Assembly: GCF_000614205.1 (NCBI RefSeq) | Contig: NZ_BAKN01000004.1 | Coordinates: 1 to 64,000 of the forward strand | Reading direction: 5' to 3' | Origin: Hoylesella saccharolytica JCM 17484 | Lineage (GTDB): Bacteria > Bacteroidota > Bacteroidia > Bacteroidales > Bacteroidaceae | Length of the DNA: 64,000 bases | Shown here: piece by piece, positions 8,010-18,491 of the stretch | Numbering within the stretch: position 1 is the stretch's first letter | Layout: every line of letters starts with the position of its first letter | Notes under the pieces: model-generated | Told to the model about the DNA's origin: nothing | Databases searched by the model: none | What the model saw: only the letters and a program-made list of their open reading frames with translations | Made by a program: the position numbers and the translations under genes

Positions 8010-10679
8010 ATGAAGAAAAAAGGTTATCGGCATCATGCTATTGCCGTGTTATTGTTTATCGTGGGGATGTTTGTTACCGTCTCTCTGACGGCTCATGGTA
8101 AGGACATTAATCCGCAAAAAGCAGCGAAAATTGCAAAAAGATACGTCACACTATCTCGCAACAATGATACAAAAGCGCAGACAAGAGGTATTCAGGGAAC
8201 AGTTGAAACACCTTATTATATATTTAATGACGCAAGGGGGCGCGGCTTTGTTATCGTCTCCGGCAATGATGAGATGGGTGAAGTGTTGGCCTATAGCACT
8301 GATAGGACACTCGATACGTTGAACGCCAATCCATGCGTAAAGTTGCTCTTGGAAGGTTATCGGCAAACGTTTGAAGTGTTGAAAGAAGGAAAGGTGCTTG
8401 TCGAAGGCAATACTCGTGCAGGTCTGATCTCACAAACCGTATCTCCGTTACTGAAAAGTAAATGGGGACAGTCGCACCCATTCAATGCGAAAACCGGCTA
8501 TCCCTATAGCGGATGTGTGGCCACTGCGGTGGCGCAGTTGATGTATTACTATCAATGGCCTGCCCAAGGACGCGGTAAGAACGAATATAACGTAACCTAC
8601 TATAACACCAAGAAAAGTGCTGATTTCAGTCAGTCGCATTATGATTGGGCAAACATGTTGCCCGATTATCGCTATCCTGTGCGTGCAACGACTGCCCAGG
8701 AAGATGCTGTCGCCTTGTTGATGAGCGATGTTGGTATAGCTTCCTTTATGCAGTATACACCTAATGCCAGCGGTACACAAGGATTGTTCGCGTATCAAGC
8801 CCTGCAAAAGAATTTTGATTATACGGCAGCTTACATTACGAGGGCGGTGGAAGGACCGAGCCGTTTTGCTGAGATACTTCGAAAAGAGTTACTCAACGGA
8901 TGTCCTGTTTATTTGGAAGGTCGTCCCACAGGTTCTGCTTCGGGACATGCGTGGGTGGCAGACGGATTCGACAAAAACGGTCTCTTTCACATGAACTTCG
9001 GTTGGGAAGGACAAAGCGATGCCTACTATTCGCTCACAGCTCTCAACCTATCGCAAACCGGAAACGAGTTTCAAGGCAAGCCTTTGGCCTTTAATCGCGC
9101 CATTACAGCAATTCTTGCACATCCCAACAACGGAAAATATCCGGCTATAGAGCGAGGTCTCTTAGAAACAGCCCCGCAACTGATGTTTAATGAAGGAGGT
9201 TCTTTCTCGCTGAAAGACGTAACAGGTAAAACCTTTAACCCGTCGCAGACGATAACCGTAGAGATTAATTCTTTCGTAAACAGAGGCAATCCTTTTAAAG
9301 GCGATATCGGTGTGGCCGTCTACGACGAAGGGGGAAATCTAAAGCAAGTGGCTTATTCTGACGACCATGCAAGCGGTGGTCTCACGCAGCGCATTTATGG
9401 TGCCGACCACGCAGGCTTTATGGGACGAGACTTCTTGATAAATCAGGCACAGCCCGTAAAGATAAGTCTTGCAGGACTCGGGAACGGATATTACCGCCTT
9501 ATTCCCGTGTGTGTAGCCCGTAAAGACGACGGCTCTTGGGACGAGTTCCTTCCCATGAAGAAAGCCCCCATCATAGAAGTGGAATTAGCAAATGGCGCAG
9601 CTCGTATCTCCGAAACTTGTACTGAAGACGCTCATTTCCAGCTGATGGCACAGCCAAGGCTCGCAGATAAAGCCGAACAAGGTGAGAAAGTGCAAGCCGT
9701 TTTCACAGTGAAAAACCTCAACGGAGTGCCCCGCGATTGTTACTTAAGAGTAAAGTTGCTCGATGCGAGCAAAACGATTGTGTTGAATACACGTGCCGAT
9801 AAGGTGACAGAAATCGAAGGTTTTACCGAAGCAGAAATACCCATCGTGCTTTCATTGCCCTCTGGTATTGCTATAGGACGCTATGAAGTGAAGCTCGAAA
9901 TATCAGCAGACGAAGCAGAAACCCTGCCTTGCCCAATAAACAATATTCACGACAAGGATGCCGCCTATATTGATGTGGTAAAGGCACAGGAAAGACCTCT
10001 CATGGCAAAAACTGAAGTCTTCCTGGCCGACGACTCGAACGAGAAGATTGCATCCGGCAGTATTGATATCTCGAGAGTGTCTAACTTCAAGTTCGCCGTC
10101 GTGCTACGCACATCGGAAGGCAAGAGCTATGAAGGCCCCGTATCTATGTTCTGCGAAGACATACAGACAAAGGAAAAGATAAAAATACGAGGGTTTGATA
10201 GCCATGTTACTATCTCCTCATCTCTCGAAGTGCCGCTCTACAGCTATTGGCTGCGCAAGAGCAATCTGCAATTGGCTGATGGACATAGCTATTGCGTGAA
10301 AGTGATGGGGCAGATAGAAGGCAAGGATGTGGAGTTGAACAATCCGCAGGAACCCACCTATTGCCTCAAGCGGAAAGGTGATATACTTGCTCTTTACCGT
10401 GATGTACCTACAGGAATAGAAACTGCGCCCACAGCCACAACCTCTTTCAATATTATGCGCAAGGGCGATCAACTGATGGTTTCGGGTAGCAATTTGAGAA
10501 TTTTACGACTGTATAACGTCGGCGGTAGATTGGTCAAACAAGCATCGGCCACCGATGAAAGTCATGCCACAATCTCTCTCCAAGGTATGGAACAAGGTGT
10601 TTATTTGCTCCGAGTAGAAGCAGAAAAGCAATATCACACTTATAAATTCATCCACCAAACTGATACTGAGGCCCCGTAG
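8010..10679 (+). CDS. C10 family cysteine protease (interpain/streptopain-like), secreted
   Basis: A ~889-residue secreted protease. The start at 8010 is chosen because MKKKGYRHHAIAVLLFIVG begins a classical signal peptide; an in-frame ATG at 7959 would add 17 residues. The peptidase domain carries the catalytic Cys in YPYSGCVATAVAQL (C186 counted from the 7959 ATG) and the catalytic His in ASGHAWVADGF (H330), followed by NFGWEG. The N-terminal ~130 residues have the propeptide pattern (AKRYVTLS..., GFVIVSGND). The long middle looks like Ig-like domains. The last ~80 residues (ILRLYNVGGRLV...GVYLLRVE) match a type IX secretion sorting domain. C10 enzymes in oral Prevotella and Streptococcus cleave host proteins and haemoproteins; the substrate here is not shown by sequence. 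Confidence 0.9.
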   Translation: MKKKGYRHHAIAVLLFIVGMFVTVSLTAHGKDINPQKAAKIAKRYVTLSRNNDTKAQTRGIQGTVETPYYIFNDARGRGFVIVSGNDEMGEVLAYSTDRTLDTLNANPCVKLLLEGYRQTFEVLKEGKVLVEGNTRAGLISQTVSPLLKSKWGQSHPFNAKTGYPYSGCVATAVAQLMYYYQWPAQGRGKNEYNVTYYNTKKSADFSQSHYDWANMLPDYRYPVRATTAQEDAVALLMSDVGIASFMQYTPNASGTQGLFAYQALQKNFDYTAAYITRAVEGPSRFAEILRKELLNGCPVYLEGRPTGSASGHAWVADGFDKNGLFHMNFGWEGQSDAYYSLTALNLSQTGNEFQGKPLAFNRAITAILAHPNNGKYPAIERGLLETAPQLMFNEGGSFSLKDVTGKTFNPSQTITVEINSFVNRGNPFKGDIGVAVYDEGGNLKQVAYSDDHASGGLTQRIYGADHAGFMGRDFLINQAQPVKISLAGLGNGYYRLIPVCVARKDDGSWDEFLPMKKAPIIEVELANGAARISETCTEDAHFQLMAQPRLADKAEQGEKVQAVFTVKNLNGVPRDCYLRVKLLDASKTIVLNTRADKVTEIEGFTEAEIPIVLSLPSGIAIGRYEVKLEISADEAETLPCPINNIHDKDAAYIDVVKAQERPLMAKTEVFLADDSNEKIASGSIDISRVSNFKFAVVLRTSEGKSYEGPVSMFCEDIQTKEKIKIRGFDSHVTISSSLEVPLYSYWLRKSNLQLADGHSYCVKVMGQIEGKDVELNNPQEPTYCLKRKGDILALYRDVPTGIETAPTATTSFNIMRKGDQLMVSGSNLRILRLYNVGGRLVKQASATDESHATISLQGMEQGVYLLRVEAEKQYHTYKFIHQTDTEAP

Positions 10680-11010
10680 TAAAGTTCTATCAGTTTATAC
10701 TCATTGTAGAAATAAAGCTATAGCTCTATCTAGTATGCGTTCTGTGCCTGTTCATTTGGCTCAAACAGAAAACTGTTGCTGATAGCTTTTGCTAGATGGG
10801 TTCTACCTTCTTGTTCGGGCGAAAATGATGATGGCGTAACAACGAATTCATCACAAAAGAGGTTATGAATGAGCAAATTCAACCCTAGCTGTAATTATCC
10901 TTTCAAGGCTTCGGATAACTTTCTTTTCTTATTTCTATTTTTCGTATAAGAATTTGATTTATAATTCAATAGCTATATTCTTTTTGTTTCCTGAAACAAT
11001 AGAATTTTTA

Positions 11011-11100
11011 GGCTGCAAAAGCTATGCTTTTACCCTCCAAAGGCTATGCTTTTGCAACCTAAAACCTATGCTTTTGAAGGCTGAAACCATAGCTTTTGGA
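11011..11100 (+). repeat. 22-bp-phased array, CTATGCTTTTG core, four units
   Basis: The core CTATGCTTTT starts at 11022, 11044 and 11066, and a variant CATAGCTTTT at 11088-11089, so the spacing is exactly two helical turns. Cores are flanked by AAAA/AAAGG on the left and TGxA on the right. A degenerate unit (GAAACAATAGAATTTTT) precedes the array at about 10993. It lies about 215 bp upstream of the subtilase gene. A homologous array with the same spacing is at 34122-34222. Confidence 0.85.
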
Positions 11101-11280
11101 AATTAAAAGTGCGTAAACGGTTTTTTCGATACTTATTAAAGGTATTATTTATGACAAAGTATGGGGATATTGTTGTATAAGTATGCAGATTTTTATAACA
11201 AACAAACACGATCTTTCTTAAATTTGTAACTTTTTCAAATGAAAAACAATCAAATGTGTTTTTATTAACGGAAAATATGT

Positions 11281-11288
11281 TAGTTTTG
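11281..11288 (+). promoter_or_regulatory. Candidate -7 box for the S8/S9/SusCD operon
   Basis: TAGTTTTG matches TAnnTTTG, 27 bp before the subtilase ATG. No clear -33 TTTG was found at the usual distance. Confidence 0.45.
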
Positions 11289-11314
11289 CAAGTATAAACG
11301 CTATTTATATTGAC

Positions 11315-12871
11315 ATGAGGCATCGCATACAACTACTTATATTAGGACTTTTCTTGGTTTTAGAGAGTTTATTTGCTGCGGCACAGACTGAAAATACCCC
11401 CTCTACCAATTGGTATCGTGTTTATTCAGACTCTGTTCAGGGCATAAACCTTGATGCAGCCATGCGGTATCTCTCTGTTTCAAAACTGAAACCAAAAGGA
11501 AAAGTTGTTGTGGGAGTTATCGATTCAGGGGTTGATACCGCCTCGATCGATTTGAAAAGCGCACTTTGGGTCAATCAAAAAGAGATATCGGGAGATGGTA
11601 TCGATAACGACCGCAATGGTTATACAGACGATGTTCATGGCTGGAATTTTCTCGGAACAAAGGACGGAAGTTTTCAAATGACCAGTGCCGGAACAGAAGA
11701 ATACCGACAATTTAAACGCCTTTATCCCAAGTATAAGTCGCTGATACGCGAGCAGGCCGTTGATAAAAACGAATTCGACTTTTATCAGCGAATGAAGAAA
11801 AAAGCGGGCATTACCGGTTATCTCAAGTTTTATCAGTACGCACAGGCCAAGCATAATCAGTTGTTAAAGGTCGATTCCGCTCTTCGGCTACACTTTCAAA
11901 TTGATACTTTACAGGTGGCTCAAGTAATGCGTATGGAGTCTGCAGACAGTGCTTTTCAGCAGGCTTTACAGGCATTGTATGTCGATTTGATGAAAGCCGA
12001 CAAGGAGATGAAGTGGACTGCGTTCGTAGAAAAGCAAAATCAAGACCTCAATTTGATGAAACGTCGCATCGAGGGAATTGAGAAAGACGCCGACAAACGT
12101 CTGTTGATGGGTGATGATATGACCAATGCTGCCGACCGCTTTTATGGCAACAACATCCTTACTATCGATGGTTGTTATCACGGAACGTTCGTTGCCGGCG
12201 TTATTGCCGGACAAGGAATAGGACGTCAGGCACTGCGTGGTGTCTACCCCAAAGCACTGGTTATGATTGTTCGTGCTGCGCCCGATGGAGACGAATACGA
12301 TAAAGATATATCCTCTGCCATTTATTATGCGGTAGAGAATGGAGCAAAAGTTATCAATATCAGTTTGGGTAAATATACCTCGCCCACACCCGAAATGGTG
12401 AACAATGCTATTGCTTATGCCCTGACAAAAGACGTTGTAGTTATTCAGGCAGCGGGTAACGATCATCTCAATATTGATACCACCGCCTATTATCCCACAG
12501 GCTTAAACCGTAATGGGGTGTTTTATAGCAACTTTTTGCGTGTGGGCGCGTCTACAAAACGCGGTCTTTGTTCGTCTATATCCAATTATGGCAGTAGCAA
12601 GGTACATCTCTTTGCACCGGGCGAAGACATTACTGCGACGGGTTTAGGCAATACTTATGTTACCGAAAACGGAACCTCTATCGCTGCGCCTGTTGTGAGT
12701 GGATTGGCGGCTTTATTGCGTAGTTATTTTCCTCAATTAAAAGCCCGTGAAGTGTGCGATGTGCTTTTGCGTAGTTGTAGAATAAAAACAGACCCGAAAA
12801 CGGGAATTCGTGTAGGGGTTGTAGATGCTTTATCGGCGGTAAAACTGGCTAGAAATTATAAGCGAAAATAA
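11315..12871 (+). CDS. S8 subtilisin-like serine protease, exported
   Basis: A 518-residue exported protease with signal peptide MRHRIQLLILGLFLVLESLFAAAQ. The catalytic triad is visible: Asp70 in GVIDSGVD, His289 in CYHGTFVAGVIAG and Ser455 in NGTSIAAPVVSG, with the oxyanion Asn in AAGND (about 382). A ~170-residue insertion between Asp and His is rich in charged residues, as in several Bacteroidales cell-envelope subtilases. Its stop codon directly abuts the ATG of the S9 peptidase, so the two are translated from one message. The next genes are SusC and SusD, so peptides released by the proteases may be imported through the SusCD pair; this is inferred from gene order. Confidence 0.93.
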   Translation: MRHRIQLLILGLFLVLESLFAAAQTENTPSTNWYRVYSDSVQGINLDAAMRYLSVSKLKPKGKVVVGVIDSGVDTASIDLKSALWVNQKEISGDGIDNDRNGYTDDVHGWNFLGTKDGSFQMTSAGTEEYRQFKRLYPKYKSLIREQAVDKNEFDFYQRMKKKAGITGYLKFYQYAQAKHNQLLKVDSALRLHFQIDTLQVAQVMRMESADSAFQQALQALYVDLMKADKEMKWTAFVEKQNQDLNLMKRRIEGIEKDADKRLLMGDDMTNAADRFYGNNILTIDGCYHGTFVAGVIAGQGIGRQALRGVYPKALVMIVRAAPDGDEYDKDISSAIYYAVENGAKVINISLGKYTSPTPEMVNNAIAYALTKDVVVIQAAGNDHLNIDTTAYYPTGLNRNGVFYSNFLRVGASTKRGLCSSISNYGSSKVHLFAPGEDITATGLGNTYVTENGTSIAAPVVSGLAALLRSYFPQLKAREVCDVLLRSCRIKTDPKTGIRVGVVDALSAVKLARNYKRK

Positions 12872-15093
12872 ATGAGAAAATTATGTATAGCTATTCTGTT
12901 GGGATGTGTAGGCAGGTTACAAGCCCGCCAACCCGATACAGATAAAACAACAAAACATTCTGAAAATGCGGTGATGAAGCGGATGGGAGACTATGCTTTG
13001 TCTGCTCCTTCGTGGATTGATAGTTCGACTTACGTGAGCTATTATCGCATGGAAGACGGTGAGTTGGTGCGCTATATGATGAATGCCGAAACAGGAAAAG
13101 AAGAACGGTTGATAGCCGATTTGCCCTCGTTTATCCGCCAGTATCGTGAACTTACAGGCGATAGTACGTTCTCTTCTACTCGTATGCGTTATTTCTCGAT
13201 ACGTTTTCTGAACGGAAATCCTCGCTGGTTTACATTCGGCAATGGTAAGTCTGAAAAAATGTACGACCGATTAACGGGTGTGCTGACCTCGGCTTTGATA
13301 AAGAAAGAATCTTCTAAAACAAGTGGATACAGACAGCGTTCGCGCTCGGCGATAACATCCGACTCGATGTTTACAATGCTCGGTGACAAGTATAACCTTT
13401 ACATGAGGAATAATGTTACGGGAAAACAAAGACAGCTAACCACTGACGGAAAAGAGCTGGCCTCTTATTGTTACCGCTCGGCGAAAGATACTTTGTGCGC
13501 TGAAAATGTATCAGGCACGTGGTACGGGCATTGTTTTATTAGCTTCGTTCAAGATGATAGCGAGGTGGGTAATCTGTATATTATCAATGCTTTGGCACAG
13601 CCACGCCCTAAACTTGAAACCAAGAAGATGCCTTTGCCCAATGAAAAAGGGGTGAGAAGGTTTAAACTTTTCTGGTACAATGCCGATACCGATGAGGCAC
13701 GCTGGCTAACTATTGACAAGTTTAAAGATCAAAATGTGGTTTTAAACGACCTTCGTAACGGGCGCGATATCTATTTTACCCGTCGTAGTCGAGGCGTCGA
13801 TACGCTCGAACTTTGTCGTATAGATGTACTCACGGGTGCTGTAAAAACGTTAATAACCGAGGTATCCAAACCTCACATCAATGTCAACGAGTTTAATTAT
13901 CGCTTGGTTAATGGTAACCGAAACATCATTTGGTGGTCGGACAGAACAGGTAGGGGTAATTATTATCTCTATGATGTCAACGGTCGGTTGCTTAATCGCA
14001 TTACGCAGGGAAACCGTTTGGTGGCGGGCCAAATTGTGCATGTCGACAGCGTTTCGCGACGTATTGTCTTTGCGGGTTACGGTGCAGAAGAAGGTATTGA
14101 CCCTAATTACACCTTATATTATAGTGTAGGTTGGAACGGAAAAGGGCAGCAATTGCTTACACCCGAGAATGGAACGCACGACCTGACGTTTTCTTTTGAT
14201 AAGCGGTTTGCCCTCAATAAATACTCGCGAATGGATTTACCTGCGGTTTATACCGTGTTATCCGTAAGTCGTCCGAAGCAGAAACACGAAGTGTTGCGCG
14301 TAGATACGGCGGCATTGCAACGTGCCGGATGGATAAAGCCGATGCTGATTAGTGTTGATGCAGCTGACGAGAAAACACCGCTTTATGGCGTGATGTATCT
14401 ACCGTCAGACTTTACCCCCGACAAAAAATATCCTATTATATCAAACGTTTATCCCGGTCCACAATCCGATCAGATACCCCGAGCATTTGCCATTGACGAT
14501 AACGGTAATCAAAGTTTGGCCGAATTGGGCTTTGTTGTCATCAATATTCAGCCGCGCGGAAGTTCTCCCATACGTGATAAAAGTTTTTACACCTTTGGCT
14601 ATGGAAACTTGCGCGACTATGCCGTTGCTGATGATAAGCATACTATTGAACGCTTGGCTGCACGCTACCCCTTTATTGATATAACCCGTGTAGGCATTTA
14701 TGGGCATTCGGGCGGTGGTGCCGAAACGGTAACAGCTATGCTTACTTATCCCGAATTTTATAAAGTTGGTGTGGCTTCGTCGGGTAATCACGATAATAAT
14801 ATCTATATACAATGGTGGGCAGAGACCTATCATGGATTGCGAAAGGTACCAACCAATATGGAACTTGCCGGTAATTTGAAAGGAAAACTGCTGCTAATAT
14901 CGGGTGATGTAGACGACAATGTGCCTATGCCTCAACATTACGGATGGCCGATGCGTTGATTAAAGCCGGCAAACGTTTTGATATGTTTATCTTTCCGGGT
15001 ATGGATCACAGCGTCTATGGCGCCTACTACGATAATATGATACGTCAGTATTTTTACGACCATCTACTAAAACCATCTGCTGAGAACCCCTAA
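12872..15093 (+). CDS. S9 prolyl-oligopeptidase/DPP-type peptidase (frame break near C-terminus)
   Basis: A ~740-residue exported peptidase. The N-terminus is signal-like (MRKLCIAILLGCVGRLQA), followed by a beta-propeller region and an alpha/beta hydrolase domain. The catalytic Ser is S613 in GIYGHSGGGAE and the Asp is in SGDVDDNVPMP. The catalytic His (FPGMDHSVYGAY) lies in another frame after a break at about 14940. Adding one C (CAT TAC CGG ATG) restores the family sequence QHYRMADALIKAGKRFDMF and gives the normal length. As given, the protein would stop at 14959 without its His. I annotate one gene with a probable single-base sequence error. It follows the subtilase with no gap and precedes SusC by 36 bp. 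Confidence 0.85.
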
Positions 15094-15129
15094 ACGGGGT
15101 AACCTCAATCATCAATTAAAATACATTTT

Positions 15130-18100
15130 ATGAGAGAAAAAGCATTATTATTAATTTGTTTCTGTCTGCTGACGCTGGGCTTAAAGGCTCAGAATAAGCC
15201 GGTAGGCGATGCCGTTGTTTTGGTTGAGGCTACCATTCTTGACAAATATGGAAACCCTTTGAGCGGTGCTACTGTTCGTGTTTCAGGTAAACCCGTAGGT
15301 GTTGTGGCTGATATGGACGGAAAAGTTTCGCTTTGGGTAGAACGAGGAAAGACTATCAGTGTGTCTTATTTGGGTATGAATACCCAGACAATAAAGGTAA
15401 AAGGACCCATCAAAGAAAGTATTGTATTGGAAGATGGGGCATCGGAACTTGATCAAGTCGTGGTCAACGGCTACACTCGAACTACCAAACGGCGACTTAC
15501 CGGCTCTATATCTACCATTACAGCAGAGGACTTAAAGGGTAATCCGATGGCTAACTTAGATATCCTTTTGCAAGGAAAGATGGCGGGCGTAGATGTAAAA
15601 GCCGTATCAGGACGTCCCGGAGAAGCGGCGAAGATACGCATTCGCGGTACCAATACCATTACCGGAGATGCCGATCCGCTATGGGTTGTTGACGGTGTTC
15701 CTTTGCAAAACAACCTGCCTGACCTATCGAACAAACAAGTAAAAGCTGGTGATTTCAGTACGATTTTTTCGAATGGTATCTCTGGAATCAACCCCAATGA
15801 TATCGAGAGTATCAACGTTTTAAAAGATGCTTCAGCAGCAGCCATATACGGTTCGCGTGCTGCCGGTGGTGTCATTGTGGTGACCACGAAACGTGGTAAG
15901 CAGGGAAAGTTATCCATTAACTATTCAACAAATGTCTCTGTGGTCAGCAGTCCGCCCCATAATGCCGATCTGATGAACTCTCGTGAGAAGCTGGCTTGGG
16001 AGCAAGAATTGTGGGATGAATTTTCAGAACCTTATTTTAAAGCAAAGAAACGTTATCCCGTTATCGGTATCGTGGGTATGATTAGGTCTGGTTACGGTAA
16101 ATATAAAGGTATGACCAAAGCGCAGCAAGATGCAGAAATCGAACGTTTGGGCAGTCATACCACCGACTGGTTTCAAGAACTTTTCCGCAATTCGGTATCC
16201 CACAGTCATAATTTATCTTTGTCGGGGGGCTCGGATAAGAGCACTTATTATGTTTCGTTAGGCTATTCGAACAATGTGGGATTGGTAAAGAAGACGGATT
16301 ATTCGCGTTATAATCTCAGCTCAAAATTAGATATCAAAGCTAATAAACGTGTAAAATTGGGTCTTTCTATGGATATGGCATGGCAAGAATCCAATGGCCC
16401 TTCTTTAAGTGTAGACCCCTTTAAATATGCTTATTTTGCCAATCCTTACGAACGCTTGTATGACGATAACGGTAACTATGTGGCAGATCAAACCTATCAT
16501 ATGATAAAAAAGCCCATGGTTATAAAACTGAAGCACCTGTACCTGATAATGGTTTTAACCTGATGTATGAAATTGATAATACATCGAATAAAGCCCAAAA
16601 CTATTCGGCCGGTATAACAGGAACCATCTCTGTGAAGTTATTAGAAAACTTAAATTTTGAAGGATTAGCGTCTTACAATTATACAACGGATAACAGCGAT
16701 AACATCAATGGAAAAAATACTTATGCCGCTTGGAACGATCGACCTTTTGAAGAGGCAGCATTCCTGTCTAAAAGAGTATATGGTTCGATAATGCAAACAG
16801 TCTCTTCAAATAATAATTACAATCTGCGAGGACAGTTTCATTACTTCAACACATTCAAGAAAGATCATTATCTAAGTGCATTGGTGGGCTCTGAGATAAG
16901 AGGAGCACACAGCAAAAGCATTTTCACGAAACGGTATGGATATGACCCCATATCAGGTAATTCTTCAATGCCGGCATTTACTGATAAGAAGAAGTTTACG
17001 CAGGCCGGGTTGGAAAGTTATGCCGCTTTGATGGATTTGCTTTCCGGGCAGGGTATTAACGACAATCGATTTGCGTCATTTTACTTCTCGGTTGACTATG
17101 TTTACAAAAACCGTTATGTATTCAGTGCTACGGGAAGAACAGACGGTTCGAATAATTTTGGCCACAACCGGCAGTTTAATCCAACCGGTTCGGTAGGTCT
17201 TTCTTGGAATGTAGACCAAGAGAAGTTTATGGAAAAACTCAAACCTATCATCAGTAGTCTGTCTGTTCGTACTGCTTTCGGATATACGGGAAACATTAAT
17301 AAATCAGTTTATCCGCAGTTGGTAATGGATTATTCGACGACTTTCCGTAAAACGATAAACGATAATTTTCGCATGGGTTTCCTTAGGAATGCACCTAATG
17401 CAGAGCTGAGATGGGAGAAAACGCGTGATATGAAACTGTCGGTAGATGTCGGCTTTCTGAAAGATCGACTAAGATTGATGGGTGAAGTATATATGCGTAG
17501 AACGAGCGATGCCGTGTCTGATGTGCGGGTTCCTTATACAACGGGTTTCAGTTCGCAGGTGTATAATACCTCAGTATTGTCTAACAACGGAGCCGAACTG
17601 ACGGTTTCTGGTGCAATTCTGCGTGGGAAAAATTGGAATTTGAATGCTACCGCCAATATCGCTTATAATCAGAATAAGCTGGTTGAATATCGAATGCCTA
17701 TTAAAGGGCGTGCTAGTGTAGGTATGAGGGCTATCCCTTGAATTCGATTTTCAGTGGAAGAGCTTCTGATATTGATGCCCGTTTGGGACTGATTACCTAT
17801 GAACCACGCCCCGATGCGGTGTTTGAAAGCGCTGCTGATCGTAATAATGCCGACAATTATCTGTTTTACCTCGGTACTTCCAGTGCGCCTGTTAATGGTG
17901 GTTACAGTGTAAGTATGTCGTATAAGAATTTTAACTTGAGTATTGGCGGATCGTATTCGTTAGGTGGAAAAATTCTGGATGACATCAAAAGACCGGTGAA
18001 TTATCGTTCACTCAACGAAAAAGAGATAGAAAAAATTCCCTCACAAATCAATGATTTATACATCAACCATCTTAATGTAAAACGTGGTGTGGTGAACCGT

Positions 18101-18436
18101 TGGACTGAAAGTAACCATCGAACTGATGCCAATCCTCGCATTATCGATGCTTACGGGAAACTTTATCATCTGAGTGATTATGTGGTTTCGGCTGAAGAAA
18201 TTACTAAATCTTCTTTACTTGAGAATGTTTCTTATTTTAAACTAAGTTCGTTATCATTGGGCTATTCGTTTGACAAAAGTCTGCTTCGGCGTTTGGCTTT
18301 AAGCTCATTAGCACTCTCGTTTTCGGTAGACAATTTGTTTATTCTGACTAATTATTCTGGTATCGATCCCGAAACGCCGGGTGTTGTTTATCCCAAAGCA
18401 AGAAGTTTCTCGATGGGTGTATCTGTTGGATTTTAA
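15130..18436 (+). CDS. SusC/RagA-type TonB-dependent outer-membrane receptor (two frame breaks)
   Basis: Three frames join into one ~1102-residue receptor. The first has a signal peptide (MREKALLLICFCLLTLGLKAQ), a carboxypeptidase-regulatory-like domain (ILDKYGNPLSGATVRVSG), a TonB-box/plug region (DQVVVNGYTRTTKRRLTGSI; IRIRGTNTITGDADPLWVVD) and early barrel strands. The first break is in an A6 run at 16506-16511: one more A gives KKAHGYKTEAPVPDNGFNL and runs into the second frame. The second is in the GGG at 17728-17730: one more G gives GMREGYPLNSIF-type sequence. The last frame ends ARSFSMGVSVGF, a terminal Phe typical of outer-membrane barrels. It pairs with the SusD lipoprotein downstream to import a nutrient; the adjoining proteases suggest peptides, as for RagAB. 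Confidence 0.88.
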
Positions 18437-18441
18437 AGAAC

Positions 18442-18491
18442 AAAGATGATTTTAAAGATTGAAAGATGATTTTAAAGATTGAAAGATGATG
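18442..18491 (+). repeat. 20-bp direct repeat in the susC-susD spacer
   Basis: AAAGATGATTTTAAAGATTG occurs at 18442 and again at 18462, and a third partial copy (AAAGATGATG) at 18482 includes the susD start codon. Each full copy also encodes a seven-codon mini-ORF starting ATGATTTTAAAG; the second mini-ORF ends in a TGA that overlaps the susD ATG pair. Confidence 0.85.

Larger units (their letters stand above)
10680..11314. other. Gene-free interval before the subtilase gene
   Basis: About 635 bp without a gene. It holds the four-unit 22-bp array at 11011-11100 and a -7 box at 11281-11288. The rest is AT-rich with no clear terminator after the protease gene. Confidence 0.6.

Noticed and set aside
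16506-17730. Phase variation by slipped-strand mispairing in the SusC gene
   Set aside because: The runs (six A, three G) are too short for a typical contingency locus, and the same type of break occurs in hisS and pflB.
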